64,000 nucleotides of DNA. It comes from Prevotella nigrescens (GTDB taxonomy: Bacteria > Bacteroidota > Bacteroidia > Bacteroidales > Bacteroidaceae). Every line of letters begins with the position of its first letter. The first letter of the stretch is position 1. Below are positions 17,920 through 27,473 of this stretch, piece by piece. The stretch spans positions 62,001-126,000 of the forward strand of contig NZ_CP133464.1 of assembly GCF_031191185.1 (NCBI RefSeq), read 5' to 3'. The position numbers and the translations under genes were made by a program. Under the pieces are notes generated by a model. That model worked only from the letters and a program-made list of their open reading frames with translations. It had not been told where the DNA came from and searched no databases.

Positions 17920-20127
17920 TTACTTCAGATAGTCTTCGAAATATTGTGTAATTCTTTCGTGCAAGTGAACACTTTGATGTCCTCTCATGTTGTGAGGCTC
18001 ACCCGGATACACAAAGAAATCGGGCTGAGTGCCTGCCGCAATGCACGCCTTAATGAACGTGAGACAGTGTTGTGGCAAGACTACAGGGTCGTTTAAACCA
18101 GTAATAATCTGCAGTTTACCCTTCAATTCTTTTGCCTTTGGCAAGAGCGAAGTCTTTGCATAGCCTTCCGGATTGGTTTCCGGTGTGTCCATATAGCGTT
18201 CTCCGTACATGGCTTCGTACCACTTCCAGTCGATAACAGGACCTCCGGCAACGCCCACTTTGAAGGTTTCGGGATAGTTTGTAATGAGCGAAATCGTCAT
18301 GAAACCACCGAACGACCAGCCATGAACGCCTATGCGGTCGGCATCAACAAAGGGCAATGTCTTCAGATACTTGACTCCTTGCATCTGGTCGCGCATCTCT
18401 ACCTGACCGAGTTGGCGGAAAGTGGCTTGCTCGAACGCCTTTCCACGATTTTCACTTCCACGATTGTCGATGATGAAAAGCAAGTATCCTTTCTGCGCCA
18501 TGTAGGTTTCCCAAGAGCGAGAACCGTAATGCCAGCTCGCATCAACGTTGTGGGCGTGTGGTCCTCCATATACATACACCACGGTAGGATACTTCTTCGA
18601 TGGGTCGAAACCTACAGGCTTAACCATTCGCCAGTACAAATCGGTGGTGCCATCGTCGGCTTTCAGCGAGCCGGAACTATACTCCGGAACACTGTAACCC
18701 GCCCATGGGTCTTTCGCAGTAAGCCAGTTCTTTATAGCTGGACGCTTGGTTCCGATGGTTATTATGTCTATTTTGCGAGGCACAGCAGGCTCTGTATAGT
18801 TGTCTACAAGGTACTTTCCACCATCGCTAAGCGTTGCGTAGTGGTAGCCTTTGCCATTATCCAAGAGGGTGCGAGTACCATTCTCAACGTTCACTGCCCA
18901 TGTATTGCGCTGTATGGGGCTGCATTCGTTAGACACATAGACGATGGATTTCGCCTTGTTGTTAAAGCCTAATACGTCCATAACCACCCAATTGCCCTTT
19001 GTTATCTGTTTTATTCGCTTGCCGTCTTTATTGAATAAGTAGAGATGAGCGTAGCCATCTTTCTGCGAAAGCATAACAAACTGGTTGGCATTCCATGGCA
19101 AAAAGAGGATAGGATGGGTTGGTTCGACGTACTTGGCGTCGGTTTCGCGATACAATTCGGCTATTTGCTTGCCGCTTTCAGCATTGTATGACACCAGACG
19201 ACAGTCGTTCTGGTCGCGGTTTAGTTCGAACATGTAAATGGTTTTGCTGTCCGGGCTCCACTGAATGTTGGTGAAATAGCGGTCAGTAGGGTCGCCTGCA
19301 TCGAGGAAAATGGTTTTCTTGGTATTAATGTCGTACACTCCTACGGTTACGTTGTGGGTCTTCTCGCCTGCCATGGGGTATTTCGTGGGTTCCGGAGTAG
19401 CTATGCGCGACTCGCCTTTTGCGGGTTTCCAGTCTACTTCCGGTATGTGAACGAGCGGATAATCGGTTACCATGCTTTGATCCATGCGGTAGAATGCCAG
19501 GCGATTTCCCGACGGACTCCAGAACAAACCGCCCTTAATGCCAAACTCGTTGCGGTGTACGGCTTCTCCATACACTATGTTTCGCGAACCATCGGTAGTA
19601 AGCTGGTTGATGTTTCCGGCTTTATCGCAAACAAACAACTGGTCTTTCAGTACGTAAGCCATAGCCCCCGACACCTTATTATATGCTTGAACCTGTGTGC
19701 CAGGCACTATTTCGATGGCGTCTTCAATCCATTTGGTCTTGAAATTGACGGTTAAAAGTTCTTTTCCAGTAGCTATTTGAACCAATGGTTGGTTGGCAGA
19801 TGGAAAAGAAACTTGGTACAACGAGCGTACTGTTCTGTCGATATTACTTTTTGAAGGTATGTTATTTATGTCGTCGAGCGTGAATAATGTAGTCTCTTTC
19901 AGTGTGTTTGGGTTTACAATAGTGCACTTGTCCTTGTCTAAATGCACAATCTGGTCGCCCCACCACGTGGTGTAGCGGTTTTCTGCCCGCATGTTCTGAA
20001 AGTTTTTACCGCCGAAGTTGAGGTCTTCGAGTGTGAATTTTTTCTGTGCCATAACGTTGTCTGGCAATGCAATACCCATGGTTGCGATTGCCAATCCTGC
20101 ACTTACAATTAGGTTTTTAGTCTTCAT
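17920..20127 (-). CDS. dpp4: Prolyl dipeptidyl peptidase IV (S9B family)
   Basis: A 735-aa exported serine peptidase. The start at 20127 (MKTKNLIVSAGLAIATMGIALPDNVMAQ) gives a proper signal peptide; a longer frame exists only because the upstream gene overlaps. Residues 30-480 form the beta-propeller domain typical of DPP IV. The catalytic domain has GWSFGG (Ser605), GLND (Asp680) and GEPHNM (His712). DPP IV releases X-Pro and X-Ala dipeptides, adding to the DPP7 activity encoded nearby. The start codon lies inside the last codons of the methyltransferase gene (11-nt overlap), so the two are coupled. Confidence 0.93.
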   Translation of the reverse strand: MKTKNLIVSAGLAIATMGIALPDNVMAQKKFTLEDLNFGGKNFQNMRAENRYTTWWGDQIVHLDKDKCTIVNPNTLKETTLFTLDDINNIPSKSNIDRTVRSLYQVSFPSANQPLVQIATGKELLTVNFKTKWIEDAIEIVPGTQVQAYNKVSGAMAYVLKDQLFVCDKAGNINQLTTDGSRNIVYGEAVHRNEFGIKGGLFWSPSGNRLAFYRMDQSMVTDYPLVHIPEVDWKPAKGESRIATPEPTKYPMAGEKTHNVTVGVYDINTKKTIFLDAGDPTDRYFTNIQWSPDSKTIYMFELNRDQNDCRLVSYNAESGKQIAELYRETDAKYVEPTHPILFLPWNANQFVMLSQKDGYAHLYLFNKDGKRIKQITKGNWVVMDVLGFNNKAKSIVYVSNECSPIQRNTWAVNVENGTRTLLDNGKGYHYATLSDGGKYLVDNYTEPAVPRKIDIITIGTKRPAIKNWLTAKDPWAGYSVPEYSSGSLKADDGTTDLYWRMVKPVGFDPSKKYPTVVYVYGGPHAHNVDASWHYGSRSWETYMAQKGYLLFIIDNRGSENRGKAFEQATFRQLGQVEMRDQMQGVKYLKTLPFVDADRIGVHGWSFGGFMTISLITNYPETFKVGVAGGPVIDWKWYEAMYGERYMDTPETNPEGYAKTSLLPKAKELKGKLQIITGLNDPVVLPQHCLTFIKACIAAGTQPDFFVYPGEPHNMRGHQSVHLHERITQYFEDYLK

Positions 20128-21610
20128 TTGGATTATATTTGTCTTTTTTACGGAACTTGCCGCCTTTGTTTCCTTTGTCGAATCGCTTGGCATCGAACTT
20201 CTTTTTGCCACGGAACGAGTTTCTGTCATCGTCGAACCGGTCATCGTTCCGGAAGTTTTTGCGTCCGCCACGCCTACCATATTCAGACCTCTTTCCGCCT
20301 ATAGAGACGTTGTGTTCGAAGCTGTGGAAAGTGAAAGAACGTATATCTCCCTCTTCGTTTTCCTCGGTTTCTTCGAGGCGTTTCTTAAATTCGCGGTTCT
20401 TTTTGAAGCGATGCTTCTGTGCCATTTCGAGCTTTTCGTCCTCCGTCTTTACGATTCCGCCCTCTGCACGGAAGTTGTTCAGCTTACCATCAAACATCTG
20501 ATAGCGACGGAATTCGCATTCTAACGACCCATTATATACTGGTATTTTGATGCTCGGTTTCAGCCCTATTTCACGGAAACATTCCTCCCGATACGACAGA
20601 ATCCAAGCTTCGTTGCCAACGAACTGGTGCTTTAAGCGTTCGCCAATCATCTTGTATGTGCCTAAAAGATTGGGGGTCGAGATGCGTTCTCCGTATGGCG
20701 GATTCATCACAATGATGCTCTTTTGGGCTGGCTGGGTAAAGTTTTTAAAGTCTTTGTGCTCTATTGTTATATCTTTAGAGAGCCCTGCTGCCGCTACGTT
20801 TATCTTTGCAGTGTTCACTGCTTTCATCTCTATGTCGTAGCCATAGATATGGTGCTCGAACTCGCGCTCCTGCGAATCGTCGTTGTATATCATGTCGAAG
20901 AGGTCCTTATCGAAGTCTGCCCACTTCTCGAAGGCGTATTCTTTGCGGAACACGCCCGGCGATATGTTGCGTGCTATGAGGGCTGCCTCGATGGGCAAGG
21001 TGCCTGAACCGCACATTGGATCGATGAAATCGGTCTCACCTTTCCAGCCTGTCAACAAAATCATACCTGCCGCAAGTACTTCGTTCAGGGGTGCTTCCAC
21101 ATTTTCCTGGCGATATCCCCGACGGTGCAAAGACTCTCCACTGGAGTCGAGCGACAGGGTTGCCTTGTCTTCAGCAACGTGTATATTCAGCCTGATATCC
21201 GGGTTACTGACCGATATATTCGGTCTGACGCCTGTGTTTTCGCGGAACTGATCCACGATAGCATCTTTTACTTTATAGGTTACAAAGCGCGAGTTCTTGA
21301 ACTCTTCGGAGTACACCACCGAGTCAACCGAGAATGTCTTGCCTTTCAAGATGTACTTGCTCCAATCTATTTTCTTCACTTCTTCGTACATGTCTTCGGC
21401 ACTCGTAGCCCTGAAATGGGCGATTGGCTTGAGTACTCTTATGGCTGTGTGCAGCTGGAAGTTGGCGCGGTACATTGTTTCTTTATTTCCAGTGAACGAC
21501 ACCATGCGTCGTCCTATCTGCACGTTGTTGGCACCCAGCTGGGTGAGCTCCTGCGCCAAGACCTCCTCTAACCCCATAAAGGTCTTGGCAATGAGTTCAA
21601 AATCTTCCAT
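20117..21610 (-). CDS. THUMP-domain class I RNA methyltransferase (RlmL/YpsC-like)
   Basis: A 497-aa protein starting at 21610 (MEDFELIAKTFMGLEEVLAQEL). Residues 1-160 carry the ferredoxin-like/THUMP RNA-binding region, followed by the N6-adenine methyltransferase fold with DPMCGSGTLPIEAAL (SAM site) and the catalytic MNPPYGER. By family it should methylate G or A in 23S rRNA. The last ~100 residues are a low-complexity Arg/Lys/Asp/Phe-rich tail (GRRGGRKNFRNDDRFDDDR...) probably disordered and RNA-binding. Such tails are common on Bacteroidetes RNA enzymes. The promoter is at 21787-21817. Confidence 0.88.
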   Translation of the reverse strand: MEDFELIAKTFMGLEEVLAQELTQLGANNVQIGRRMVSFTGNKETMYRANFQLHTAIRVLKPIAHFRATSAEDMYEEVKKIDWSKYILKGKTFSVDSVVYSEEFKNSRFVTYKVKDAIVDQFRENTGVRPNISVSNPDIRLNIHVAEDKATLSLDSSGESLHRRGYRQENVEAPLNEVLAAGMILLTGWKGETDFIDPMCGSGTLPIEAALIARNISPGVFRKEYAFEKWADFDKDLFDMIYNDDSQEREFEHHIYGYDIEMKAVNTAKINVAAAGLSKDITIEHKDFKNFTQPAQKSIIVMNPPYGERISTPNLLGTYKMIGERLKHQFVGNEAWILSYREECFREIGLKPSIKIPVYNGSLECEFRRYQMFDGKLNNFRAEGGIVKTEDEKLEMAQKHRFKKNREFKKRLEETEENEEGDIRSFTFHSFEHNVSIGGKRSEYGRRGGRKNFRNDDRFDDDRNSFRGKKKFDAKRFDKGNKGGKFRKKDKYNPNED

Positions 21611-21786
21611 TAATCTGTCTGTTAAAGCTTTTATCTGCCTACATTCCAGTGTACGTTGCGGACTGTCCGGCAAGATGTCATTTCTTGTTTATGATGTTAT
21701 TTTTTCTGCTTTTTCAAAATATTCTTACGGTCATTACGTGGCTGCATCTGCCCTTTTACGCCGGCAGAAAGGTTGTAACGACTTTG

Positions 21787-21817
21787 CAAAGATAATGATT
21801 TTCAACGAAAAAACAAG
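21787..21817 (-). promoter_or_regulatory. Promoter for the methyltransferase-dpp4 unit
   Basis: On the minus strand CTTG (21814-21817), a 19-nt gap and TATCTTTG (21787-21794) match the Bacteroidetes -33/-7 pattern with one mismatch. Transcription would start near 21781, giving a leader of about 170 nt. Confidence 0.55.
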
Positions 21818-21868
21818 TAAGTTGTATAAAAATATGATGGCAGCAACAGACTTTTTCAGAACAAAATT

Positions 21869-21893
21869 CCCCATCATCGCACTGATGATGGGG
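21869..21893 (-). terminator. rpoD terminator
   Basis: CCCCATCATC-GCACT-GATGATGGGG is a perfect 10-bp stem with a 5-nt loop, about 100 nt after the rpoD stop. On the minus strand it is followed by GAATTTTGTT. It separates rpoD from the methyltransferase promoter. Confidence 0.75.
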
Positions 21894-21990
21894 TTTGTGC
21901 CTTTTTATATTGAAGTGTATCGGCAAGTTTCAGGTGTCTTGAGACAAACGGCTTTGCTGATTATCAGTCTTGTTTCTACACCTTATTATA

Positions 21991-22863
21991 TTAGCCAAGA
22001 TACTTCATCAATACTCGTACGTTGCCGCTCAATCGTATTTTTTCGATTGCCTTTTCCCGAATCTGGCGTACACGTTCGCGTGTAAGCTGCATCTCCGTGC
22101 CTATTTCTTCCAGACCTTTTTCCTGGCAACCGATACCGAAACATTCGATTACGATTTTGCGTTCACGATCCTTCAACGTGTTCTGCAGCACCGATTTAAG
22201 ATCGTCTGACATCGATTCGAAGTCTACACCACGGTCTGTTCGCGAATCATCTCCCGACGCCAACATGTCGCTCATGGAGTTATCGTCGTCGTCGCTAAAC
22301 GGTGCGTCGATGCTCATGTGGTGGTTATCGGCGTTCTGACTCTGGTGAATGCGTGCCTCATCAATGCCGGTCAGCTCGGCCAACTCGTGGATTGACGGCC
22401 GGCGGTTGTGTTTTTGAATAAACTCGTTGGTTACCTGGTTTATCTTTGATATGGCTCCCACCTGGTTCAAGGGCAGGCGCACAATGCGACTTTGCTCTGC
22501 AATGGCTTGCAGAATGCTCTGTCTGATCCACCAAACTGCATATGAGATAAACTTAAATCCGCGTGTCTCGTCGAACTTTTCGGCTGCCTTTACAAGACCA
22601 ATGTTGCCTTCGTCTATAAGGTCGGTGAGCGAAAGACCTTGATGCTGGTATTGTTTAGCAACGGAAACCACAAAGCGCAGGTTTGCCTTTATGAGCTTCT
22701 CTTTTGCTCGTTCGCCTTTTTTGCCGCCTTTATGAATCTCTTGAGCAAGCTCAATTTCCTCATCAACGGTAATCATTGGTTCACGTCCGATCTCCACCAA
22801 GTACTTGTCGAGTGCTTCGCTGGAACGGTTGGTAATACTTTTTGAAATCTTAAGTTGTCTCAT
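21991..22863 (-). CDS. rpoD: Primary RNA polymerase sigma factor (sigma-70/SigA)
   Basis: A 290-aa sigma factor beginning MRQLKISKSITNRSSEALDKYLVEIG, the short form of the primary sigma factor typical of Bacteroidetes, lacking the long region 1.1. Region 1.2 is at 15-50. Region 2 has LIKANLRFVVSVAKQYQ, DLIDEGNIGLVKAAEKFD and the promoter-melting YAVWWIRQSI. Region 3 has the SIHELAELTG helix. Region 4 ends in LTRERVRQIREKAIEKIR. It directs transcription from the TTTG/TAnnTTTG promoters seen through this window. An acidic stretch (SDDDDNS) separates regions 3 and 4. Confidence 0.95.
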   Translation of the reverse strand: MRQLKISKSITNRSSEALDKYLVEIGREPMITVDEEIELAQEIHKGGKKGERAKEKLIKANLRFVVSVAKQYQHQGLSLTDLIDEGNIGLVKAAEKFDETRGFKFISYAVWWIRQSILQAIAEQSRIVRLPLNQVGAISKINQVTNEFIQKHNRRPSIHELAELTGIDEARIHQSQNADNHHMSIDAPFSDDDDNSMSDMLASGDDSRTDRGVDFESMSDDLKSVLQNTLKDRERKIVIECFGIGCQEKGLEEIGTEMQLTRERVRQIREKAIEKIRLSGNVRVLMKYLG

Positions 22864-22928
22864 TAGATAGAATATACCTAAATATTAAATATGGTGTTAA
22901 GTTACGTCAGGATAGACGTAATTTTGTA

Positions 22929-22959
22929 CAAAGTTACTAAATATTTATCGAACTACAAA
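22929..22959 (-). promoter_or_regulatory. rpoD promoter
   Basis: On the minus strand TTTG (22956-22959), a 19-nt gap and TAACTTTG (22929-22936) are an exact fit to the Bacteroidetes consensus. The leader would be about 60 nt. Confidence 0.7.
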
Positions 22960-23111
22960 ATTTTGGACTATAATATATTTTTTATTAACATCTCGCACCT
23001 CGTTTCTTCATCTGTTCTGTGGTATTTCCTTGCAAATGGTATGCCAAAGGTTATGTCTTGTCAGTCTTATTTTAGTCAGATTGCTTGTTTGGTTTAGACT
23101 TTGTAAAGAGT

Positions 23112-23150
23112 TTTCCCCGAAAGCAGACATGCGTCTATCTTTCGGGGAAA
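23112..23150. other. Strong hairpin between rpoD and the Cys/Lys-rich gene
   Basis: TTTCCCCGAAAG ... CTTTCGGGGAAA forms a 12-bp perfect stem, with an inner AGAC/GTCT pairing. It stands 90 nt after the stop of the minus-strand gene at 23240. No clean T-run follows, so it is a terminator candidate of moderate quality, or a 3' stabilising structure. Confidence 0.5.
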
Positions 23151-23239
23151 TCTGTTGTGTTACAGCTACAAACATTTGTTTGCAGCTACCAATTCCTATC
23201 GAAACCAAGCTGATGCTTTGTTCTTTTGCCGTCAGTTTC

Positions 23240-23638
23240 TTAGCGTTTCTTCTGTGCCTTTTTGGCAGCTTCCTTTGCTTCGCACTTTACCTTAGCGTTA
23301 TGCATAGCATTCTTGCAGTCCTTCTCGGCTCTCTGGCAGACGTTCTTTGTTTTGCAACAGGTCTTCTTTGCAGCCTTTTCCACTTTCGCTCCGTCGCACT
23401 TTACGGCTTTGCACGCTTTCTTAGCATCGCACTTCATTGCGCAACCTGCCCTATGTGCAGTCTTCTTTACTTTCGCTTCGTCGCACCTAAAGTCTCCTTC
23501 CATCTTCTTTCCAACAGTGCAAATCTTAGCCTTTGCAGTCGGAGTTTTCTTACAGGTGTTTGTGGTCTGAGCCTGTACTGTTGTCGCGCTTAGCGCCATT
23601 ACCGCAATCAACGATAATGCAATTTTACGTATTTCCAT
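23240..23638 (-). CDS. Exported Cys- and Lys-rich small protein
   Basis: A 132-aa protein with a signal peptide (MEIRKIALSLIAVMALSATTVQA, cut near 23). The mature part of about 109 residues has 12 Cys and over 30 Lys, with many Ala and almost no large hydrophobics. The Cys are in motifs such as GCAMKCDAKKACKAVKC and KKTCCKTKNVC. This is not a known fold I can name. The pattern suggests metal binding or disulfide cross-linking in the envelope, or a cationic Cys-rich surface protein. It has its own promoter (23729-23760). It is not a metallothionein by sequence and has no CxxCH haem motif. Confidence 0.65.
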   Translation of the reverse strand: MEIRKIALSLIAVMALSATTVQAQTTNTCKKTPTAKAKICTVGKKMEGDFRCDEAKVKKTAHRAGCAMKCDAKKACKAVKCDGAKVEKAAKKTCCKTKNVCQRAEKDCKNAMHNAKVKCEAKEAAKKAQKKR

Positions 23639-23728
23639 TCTTTTTCTCTTATGAATTAAACAAAAATGTTATCCAAAACTGATATTAAGCAGTTATTGTT
23701 ATCCACTTAAACCAATCTTATATCTCTG

Positions 23729-23760
23729 CAAATATACCCAGATTTAATTAGTTTTCCAAA
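23729..23760 (-). promoter_or_regulatory. Promoter of the Cys/Lys-rich protein gene
   Basis: On the minus strand TTTG (23757-23760), a 20-nt gap and TATATTTG (23729-23736) match the Bacteroidetes promoter consensus. The predicted leader is about 85 nt. Confidence 0.65.
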
Positions 23761-23891
23761 TGTATTGAACTTCCTTTATTTGTTTTTAACAGTTTTATAG
23801 AGGTCTTCCTGCCCTGTCTTGCCGTCAGCGTTCCGTGCCATCAACACCTTATTCTATATAGGACTGTGAACGACAGGAGTGTTTCTGCATT

Positions 23892-23957
23892 GCGAAAGAG
23901 CCTGTTTTACGATGCAAAACAGGCTCTTTTGCCGTGCAAAACAATGGGTTTTGAAAT
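23892..23957. repeat. 22-bp modular repeat array B (3 units plus a degenerate one)
   Basis: Units 23892-23913 (core GAGCCTG), 23914-23935 (core CAGGCTC) and 23936-23957 (core CAATGGG), with the unit frame GCAAAA-core-TTTTG-NNNN. A degenerate unit precedes at about 23870-23891. Neighbouring units with reverse-complement cores can pair into a hairpin. Confidence 0.8.
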
Positions 23958-24218
23958 GCCAGAGCATAGCGATTGATTGATTGCTGTCCGATAAAACATC
24001 AAAATTACATAAACACCTATCAACCAATACAGTTGCCGAAACCATTGCAGATAAGCCGCAGCCTACTGATAGCCAATGGGTACAAGTTTCATTTCAAAAC
24101 ATTGCGAAATACAGGAAAGTGCCCTTTCAGCAAGCAAACTATCCTCTTCCATCTCTGGAAAAGGTGGCGAGTGGGGTCTCCGTCCACCTCGCAGGCAGTG
24201 CCGGAGCAGTCCGTTCCG

Positions 24219-24872
24219 TCAGTCATTCCTGACCACGACGATGCGCGAAAGCCCAAAGAGATTGCACGAATAACTCTTCACTACGTTCCAGTCGAGGTTC
24301 TCCACATAGGTCTGATAAGAGAATTTGGATTGAAATCCTATCTTCGTGGCAAACGGACTGACTATCTTTTCAAACACAGCCCACGGGGAGCGGACGCCCG
24401 AAAAGTGGTTGGCGATGATGATGAAACCGTCCTTTTTGCAGACGCGCCTCACCTCGTTGATAAGCTTAAAGGGGTCAGGGGTAACTGAATAGGTGTAGGG
24501 CAGCGTAACGCAGGTAAAGTGATTATCGGGAAACGGCAGCTGCTCGCCATTTACCTGCATCAGCGACACGGTGGCAGTGCAGTCTCTGTCCACTTTCTCT
24601 TGGGCTTTGTCGAGCATCTCCTTGGAGATATCTATGCCTGTAACTGCTACGTCCTGCGGATACATCGGCAGCATAAGCCCGGTTCCTACGCCCACTTCGA
24701 GCACGTCTTTGGTGTCAATTGCCTTCATTTCCTTGACGATTGCCCGACGCCCTTGCTGGAATACGCTACCGAAAAGCAGGTCGTAGAGCGGTGCGTAGCG
24801 TTTGTAACATTTGATGATTTTCGACTCGTTGGTGTAGTTCTCGGCTGATGTGGCAGTGCCTGGCTTTTTCAT
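24219..24872 (-). CDS. Class I SAM-dependent methyltransferase (UbiE/PmtA-like)
   Basis: A 217-aa protein (start MKKPGTATSAEN; an upstream ATG at 24914 would add 14 residues that do not look conserved). It has CYKRYAPLYDLLFGSVFQQGRR, the SAM motif I VLEVGVGTGLMLPMYP, GIDISKEMLDKA as motif II, and DNHFTCVTLPYTYSVTPDP as the later motif. The N-terminal region resembles phosphatidylethanolamine N-methyltransferase PmtA and menaquinone methyltransferase. The substrate is undetermined. A possible minus-strand promoter (TACATTTG, 25047-25054) is upstream. It is a single gene with no functional neighbours. Confidence 0.75.
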   Translation of the reverse strand: MKKPGTATSAENYTNESKIIKCYKRYAPLYDLLFGSVFQQGRRAIVKEMKAIDTKDVLEVGVGTGLMLPMYPQDVAVTGIDISKEMLDKAQEKVDRDCTATVSLMQVNGEQLPFPDNHFTCVTLPYTYSVTPDPFKLINEVRRVCKKDGFIIIANHFSGVRSPWAVFEKIVSPFATKIGFQSKFSYQTYVENLDWNVVKSYSCNLFGLSRIVVVRND

Positions 24873-25217
24873 ACGCTTTGTTAATGTTCTGTTATAAGTT
24901 AGGAAAATAGTCATTCAATGCGTGTGGGAAACAGCAGAGAAGTGCCGTGTATGCAGTCTTTCCTGCACTTCAATGCAACCTCTTATCTACCTTGTCGGGA
25001 GCTTCAGCCCTCTGTGCAGATAGCCCGTTCACGCCTTTCAATGCTACAAATGTAGGAAATATTTATGGAATTATCAACTTTTTTGTGATTTTTCTGCATT
25101 CTGTCGCATTTCAAGAGCAAGCGTACGGCAATCACATTGTTTATTAACAAGTTACACTTTGGATGCTGTTGTGCCTATGTGAAGTTCCCCCTTTACAGTT
25201 ATCGGTTGGACGAAGAA
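24873..25217. other. Intergenic region with possible promoter
   Basis: Holds a minus-strand -7-like box TACATTTG (25047-25054) with a GTTG 20 nt further upstream, probably for the methyltransferase. I see no gene or repeat. Confidence 0.4.
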
Positions 25218-27389
25218 CTATGCATAGGAGTGCATACCGCCCAGAATGTAGTTCACGCCAAAGTATGTCATCAGTATGCTAAGGAATGCCAGGAACATGA
25301 AAAGGTGGTATTTGTCTGGCTTTCGGAACTGTGGCAGACTGTAAGAATGTAACGGTATGGCATAAATCATGAAGGTAATGAGCGCCCATGTCTCCTTTGG
25401 GTCCCACCCCCAGTAGTTGCCCCAGCTGATGTTTGCCCAGATGGCACCGATGAAAATGCCCAGTCCGAGCGTGGTGATGGCAGGATATAAGAAGATTTGA
25501 GATAGGGTTGTGAGCTGCGAATTTATCTGAACGATGTTCGCCTTGGTGCTTCGTCGGGTGCAGAAATACGCCACTGCACAGACAAAAGTGAGCGAAAGCA
25601 GTGCATAAGACACCATGATGATGCTGACGTGTATGCTCAGCAGCGGACTGTTGAGCACGGGCATGCGGGGCGTTATGCCGGGATCCATTTCGCCAAGATG
25701 GCTCACAAGGAGCATAAAGCCACTGGCAAGCAGTCCGAAAGTGGTCATAATCTGTAGCTTACGTGTGGTTGCAATCGACACAATCATAATAAGCCACGAC
25801 AGCAGAAGCATTGTTTCGTAGCCGTTGGCAAGGGGTATGGTTCCGTTTATTATCCACCGCAACGCCAGCGTAAAGGTGAGAACGCACCACGACAGCCCCA
25901 TGAGCCACGTGAAAAGGGCATATCTACGAGGACGGGCAAGAAAGAATATGGAGAGCAAGCCGAGCGTAAGATTGACGATGAAAAGCACCGTTGCAAACTG
26001 AAAACTATTGTATATGCGTTCGGCACCTATTTCTGTACGGCTCGGGACGGTAGATCCGCCATAGCGATATTGGTATTTTCGCAACTTAAAAATAAGGTCG
26101 TTGAGCATGCCAACCTTGTCTTGCACAGCCAGTTGCCCCGCTAAAGAGAGAATGGAGCGTATGTATTGCTGTTGAGCCGCAGGCATGGAACGAGGCAGCT
26201 TGTCGGTAGGTGCGAACCAATCTACACTGCCGTTGGGGGCTGTGTAGGGGAATATCTTTAGCGTTTCGCCCTGTATCAGGTTCATCAGAAGCATCATTTT
26301 GTCGTCGGTATCGAGTATCTGCTTCGCTATTTCGTCTTGTTCGCCCTGCGCATCTTGCAAGTATGGACCAAGAATATAGCCTTGCTGTGCAAACAAACTG
26401 ATGGGTGCAATGTATTCGTTCAGGCGCAATTTGGTTCGCAGTTCGCTCCCTTTGATTCGCAAAATGGGTTCGCGCATCCATTCCTGACGCCAGAACAGAA
26501 AGCCAGTAAGCACCTGACAGGGAGTGAATTTCTTATAACTTGCTTTGCCATAGAGCTTTTTGGTGAAGTCGATGGCGTAGGTCTCCACCGGACAAATGCG
26601 CCCGTTGTACACTATAAGCACCTTTCCGAACTCGTCGGCTGCGGCTTTTGGCAGTGCCGTCTGTGCCTTTGCAGCAGTGCCAACCAATAAAAGCAACAGC
26701 GAGACGGTGCCTTTTACGGCATTGGTGCGGAGCAAATGGCGGAAGTTTCCCTTGGGTTCGGTGAGCATTGCCACCAAAGAGAAGAACAGAAGGGCATAGC
26801 CCGTATAGGTAACGGGTATGCCGTAAGGGTCGGAATTGACGGAAAGGTAGGAGCCTTTCATGTCATCATCGTAACTGCTTTGGCAGAGACGAACCCCATA
26901 GCCGGTGTATATGTTGTTCATGGATATATTGTGTTGAGACTTGCTTTCGTCCTTGCTGACGGTTACATTCGATGCGTAGTCCATGGCAGCCATATTGCCT
27001 GCATGGTAAGAAACACTGAATTTGTTGAGCAAAAGCGTGAAAGGAAGCTCCCCGTTTCCGCCTTCCAGGTTTGTGTAAGTGGTTGTTGCCCTGCCTTGTC
27101 GAAGGTGTATTGTTCCTCGTTTTGCCGTTAAATGGGTAAGCAAGGCACCTGCTAAAATAACGACAAACGACAGGTGCAAGAGCACAATAATGGGGCGGCG
27201 GACCTTTTGTTTTACGAAGTAGACAATGCCTAACGCCGTGCCTACAGCCCACAAAAGGCTGAACCACCATGCTCCGAAGATGTTATTCGATACGTAATCC
27301 AAGCCCGTGTATTTCCCAATAACGGTTGCAACCGCCATCACAACAATAATGAGTACGTAGATTTTTTGGAGTGTTTTCTTTATTTGCAT
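25218..27389 (-). CDS. Cytochrome c biogenesis protein, ResB-CcsA fusion (CcsBA)
   Basis: A 723-aa fusion that exports haem and attaches it to apocytochromes c at CxxCH sites in system II maturation. Residues 1-240 contain the ResB/CcsB-like membrane segments and a periplasmic domain. The middle (~250-470) is a soluble region. The C-terminal ~250 residues are the CcsA part, with the WWD-type motif WGNYWGWDPKETWAL and flanking haem-ligand histidines (SIHVSIIMVSYALL, IPLHSYSLP). It follows the di-heme protein gene by 84 nt in the same direction. That makes sense, because the di-heme protein needs this machinery. Confidence 0.9.
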   Translation of the reverse strand: MQIKKTLQKIYVLIIVVMAVATVIGKYTGLDYVSNNIFGAWWFSLLWAVGTALGIVYFVKQKVRRPIIVLLHLSFVVILAGALLTHLTAKRGTIHLRQGRATTTYTNLEGGNGELPFTLLLNKFSVSYHAGNMAAMDYASNVTVSKDESKSQHNISMNNIYTGYGVRLCQSSYDDDMKGSYLSVNSDPYGIPVTYTGYALLFFSLVAMLTEPKGNFRHLLRTNAVKGTVSLLLLLVGTAAKAQTALPKAAADEFGKVLIVYNGRICPVETYAIDFTKKLYGKASYKKFTPCQVLTGFLFWRQEWMREPILRIKGSELRTKLRLNEYIAPISLFAQQGYILGPYLQDAQGEQDEIAKQILDTDDKMMLLMNLIQGETLKIFPYTAPNGSVDWFAPTDKLPRSMPAAQQQYIRSILSLAGQLAVQDKVGMLNDLIFKLRKYQYRYGGSTVPSRTEIGAERIYNSFQFATVLFIVNLTLGLLSIFFLARPRRYALFTWLMGLSWCVLTFTLALRWIINGTIPLANGYETMLLLSWLIMIVSIATTRKLQIMTTFGLLASGFMLLVSHLGEMDPGITPRMPVLNSPLLSIHVSIIMVSYALLSLTFVCAVAYFCTRRSTKANIVQINSQLTTLSQIFLYPAITTLGLGIFIGAIWANISWGNYWGWDPKETWALITFMIYAIPLHSYSLPQFRKPDKYHLFMFLAFLSILMTYFGVNYILGGMHSYA

Positions 27390-27473
27390 GTGCTAAAAGA
27401 TAAAGAAGAAGATGGAAATCGCTTTTCAGGACACCATCTTCCTCTCGTCATTTATGATCGAATCCAATGTTTG

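Noticed and set aside
20128..20280. Longer N-terminus for DPP4
   Set aside because: The extension reads out of the methyltransferase tail, is Ser/Thr/Lys-rich and hides the signal peptide. The start at 20127 is better supported.
23112..23150. Assigning the hairpin as a standard terminator
   Set aside because: No T-run follows on the minus strand, so it is listed only as a structure.
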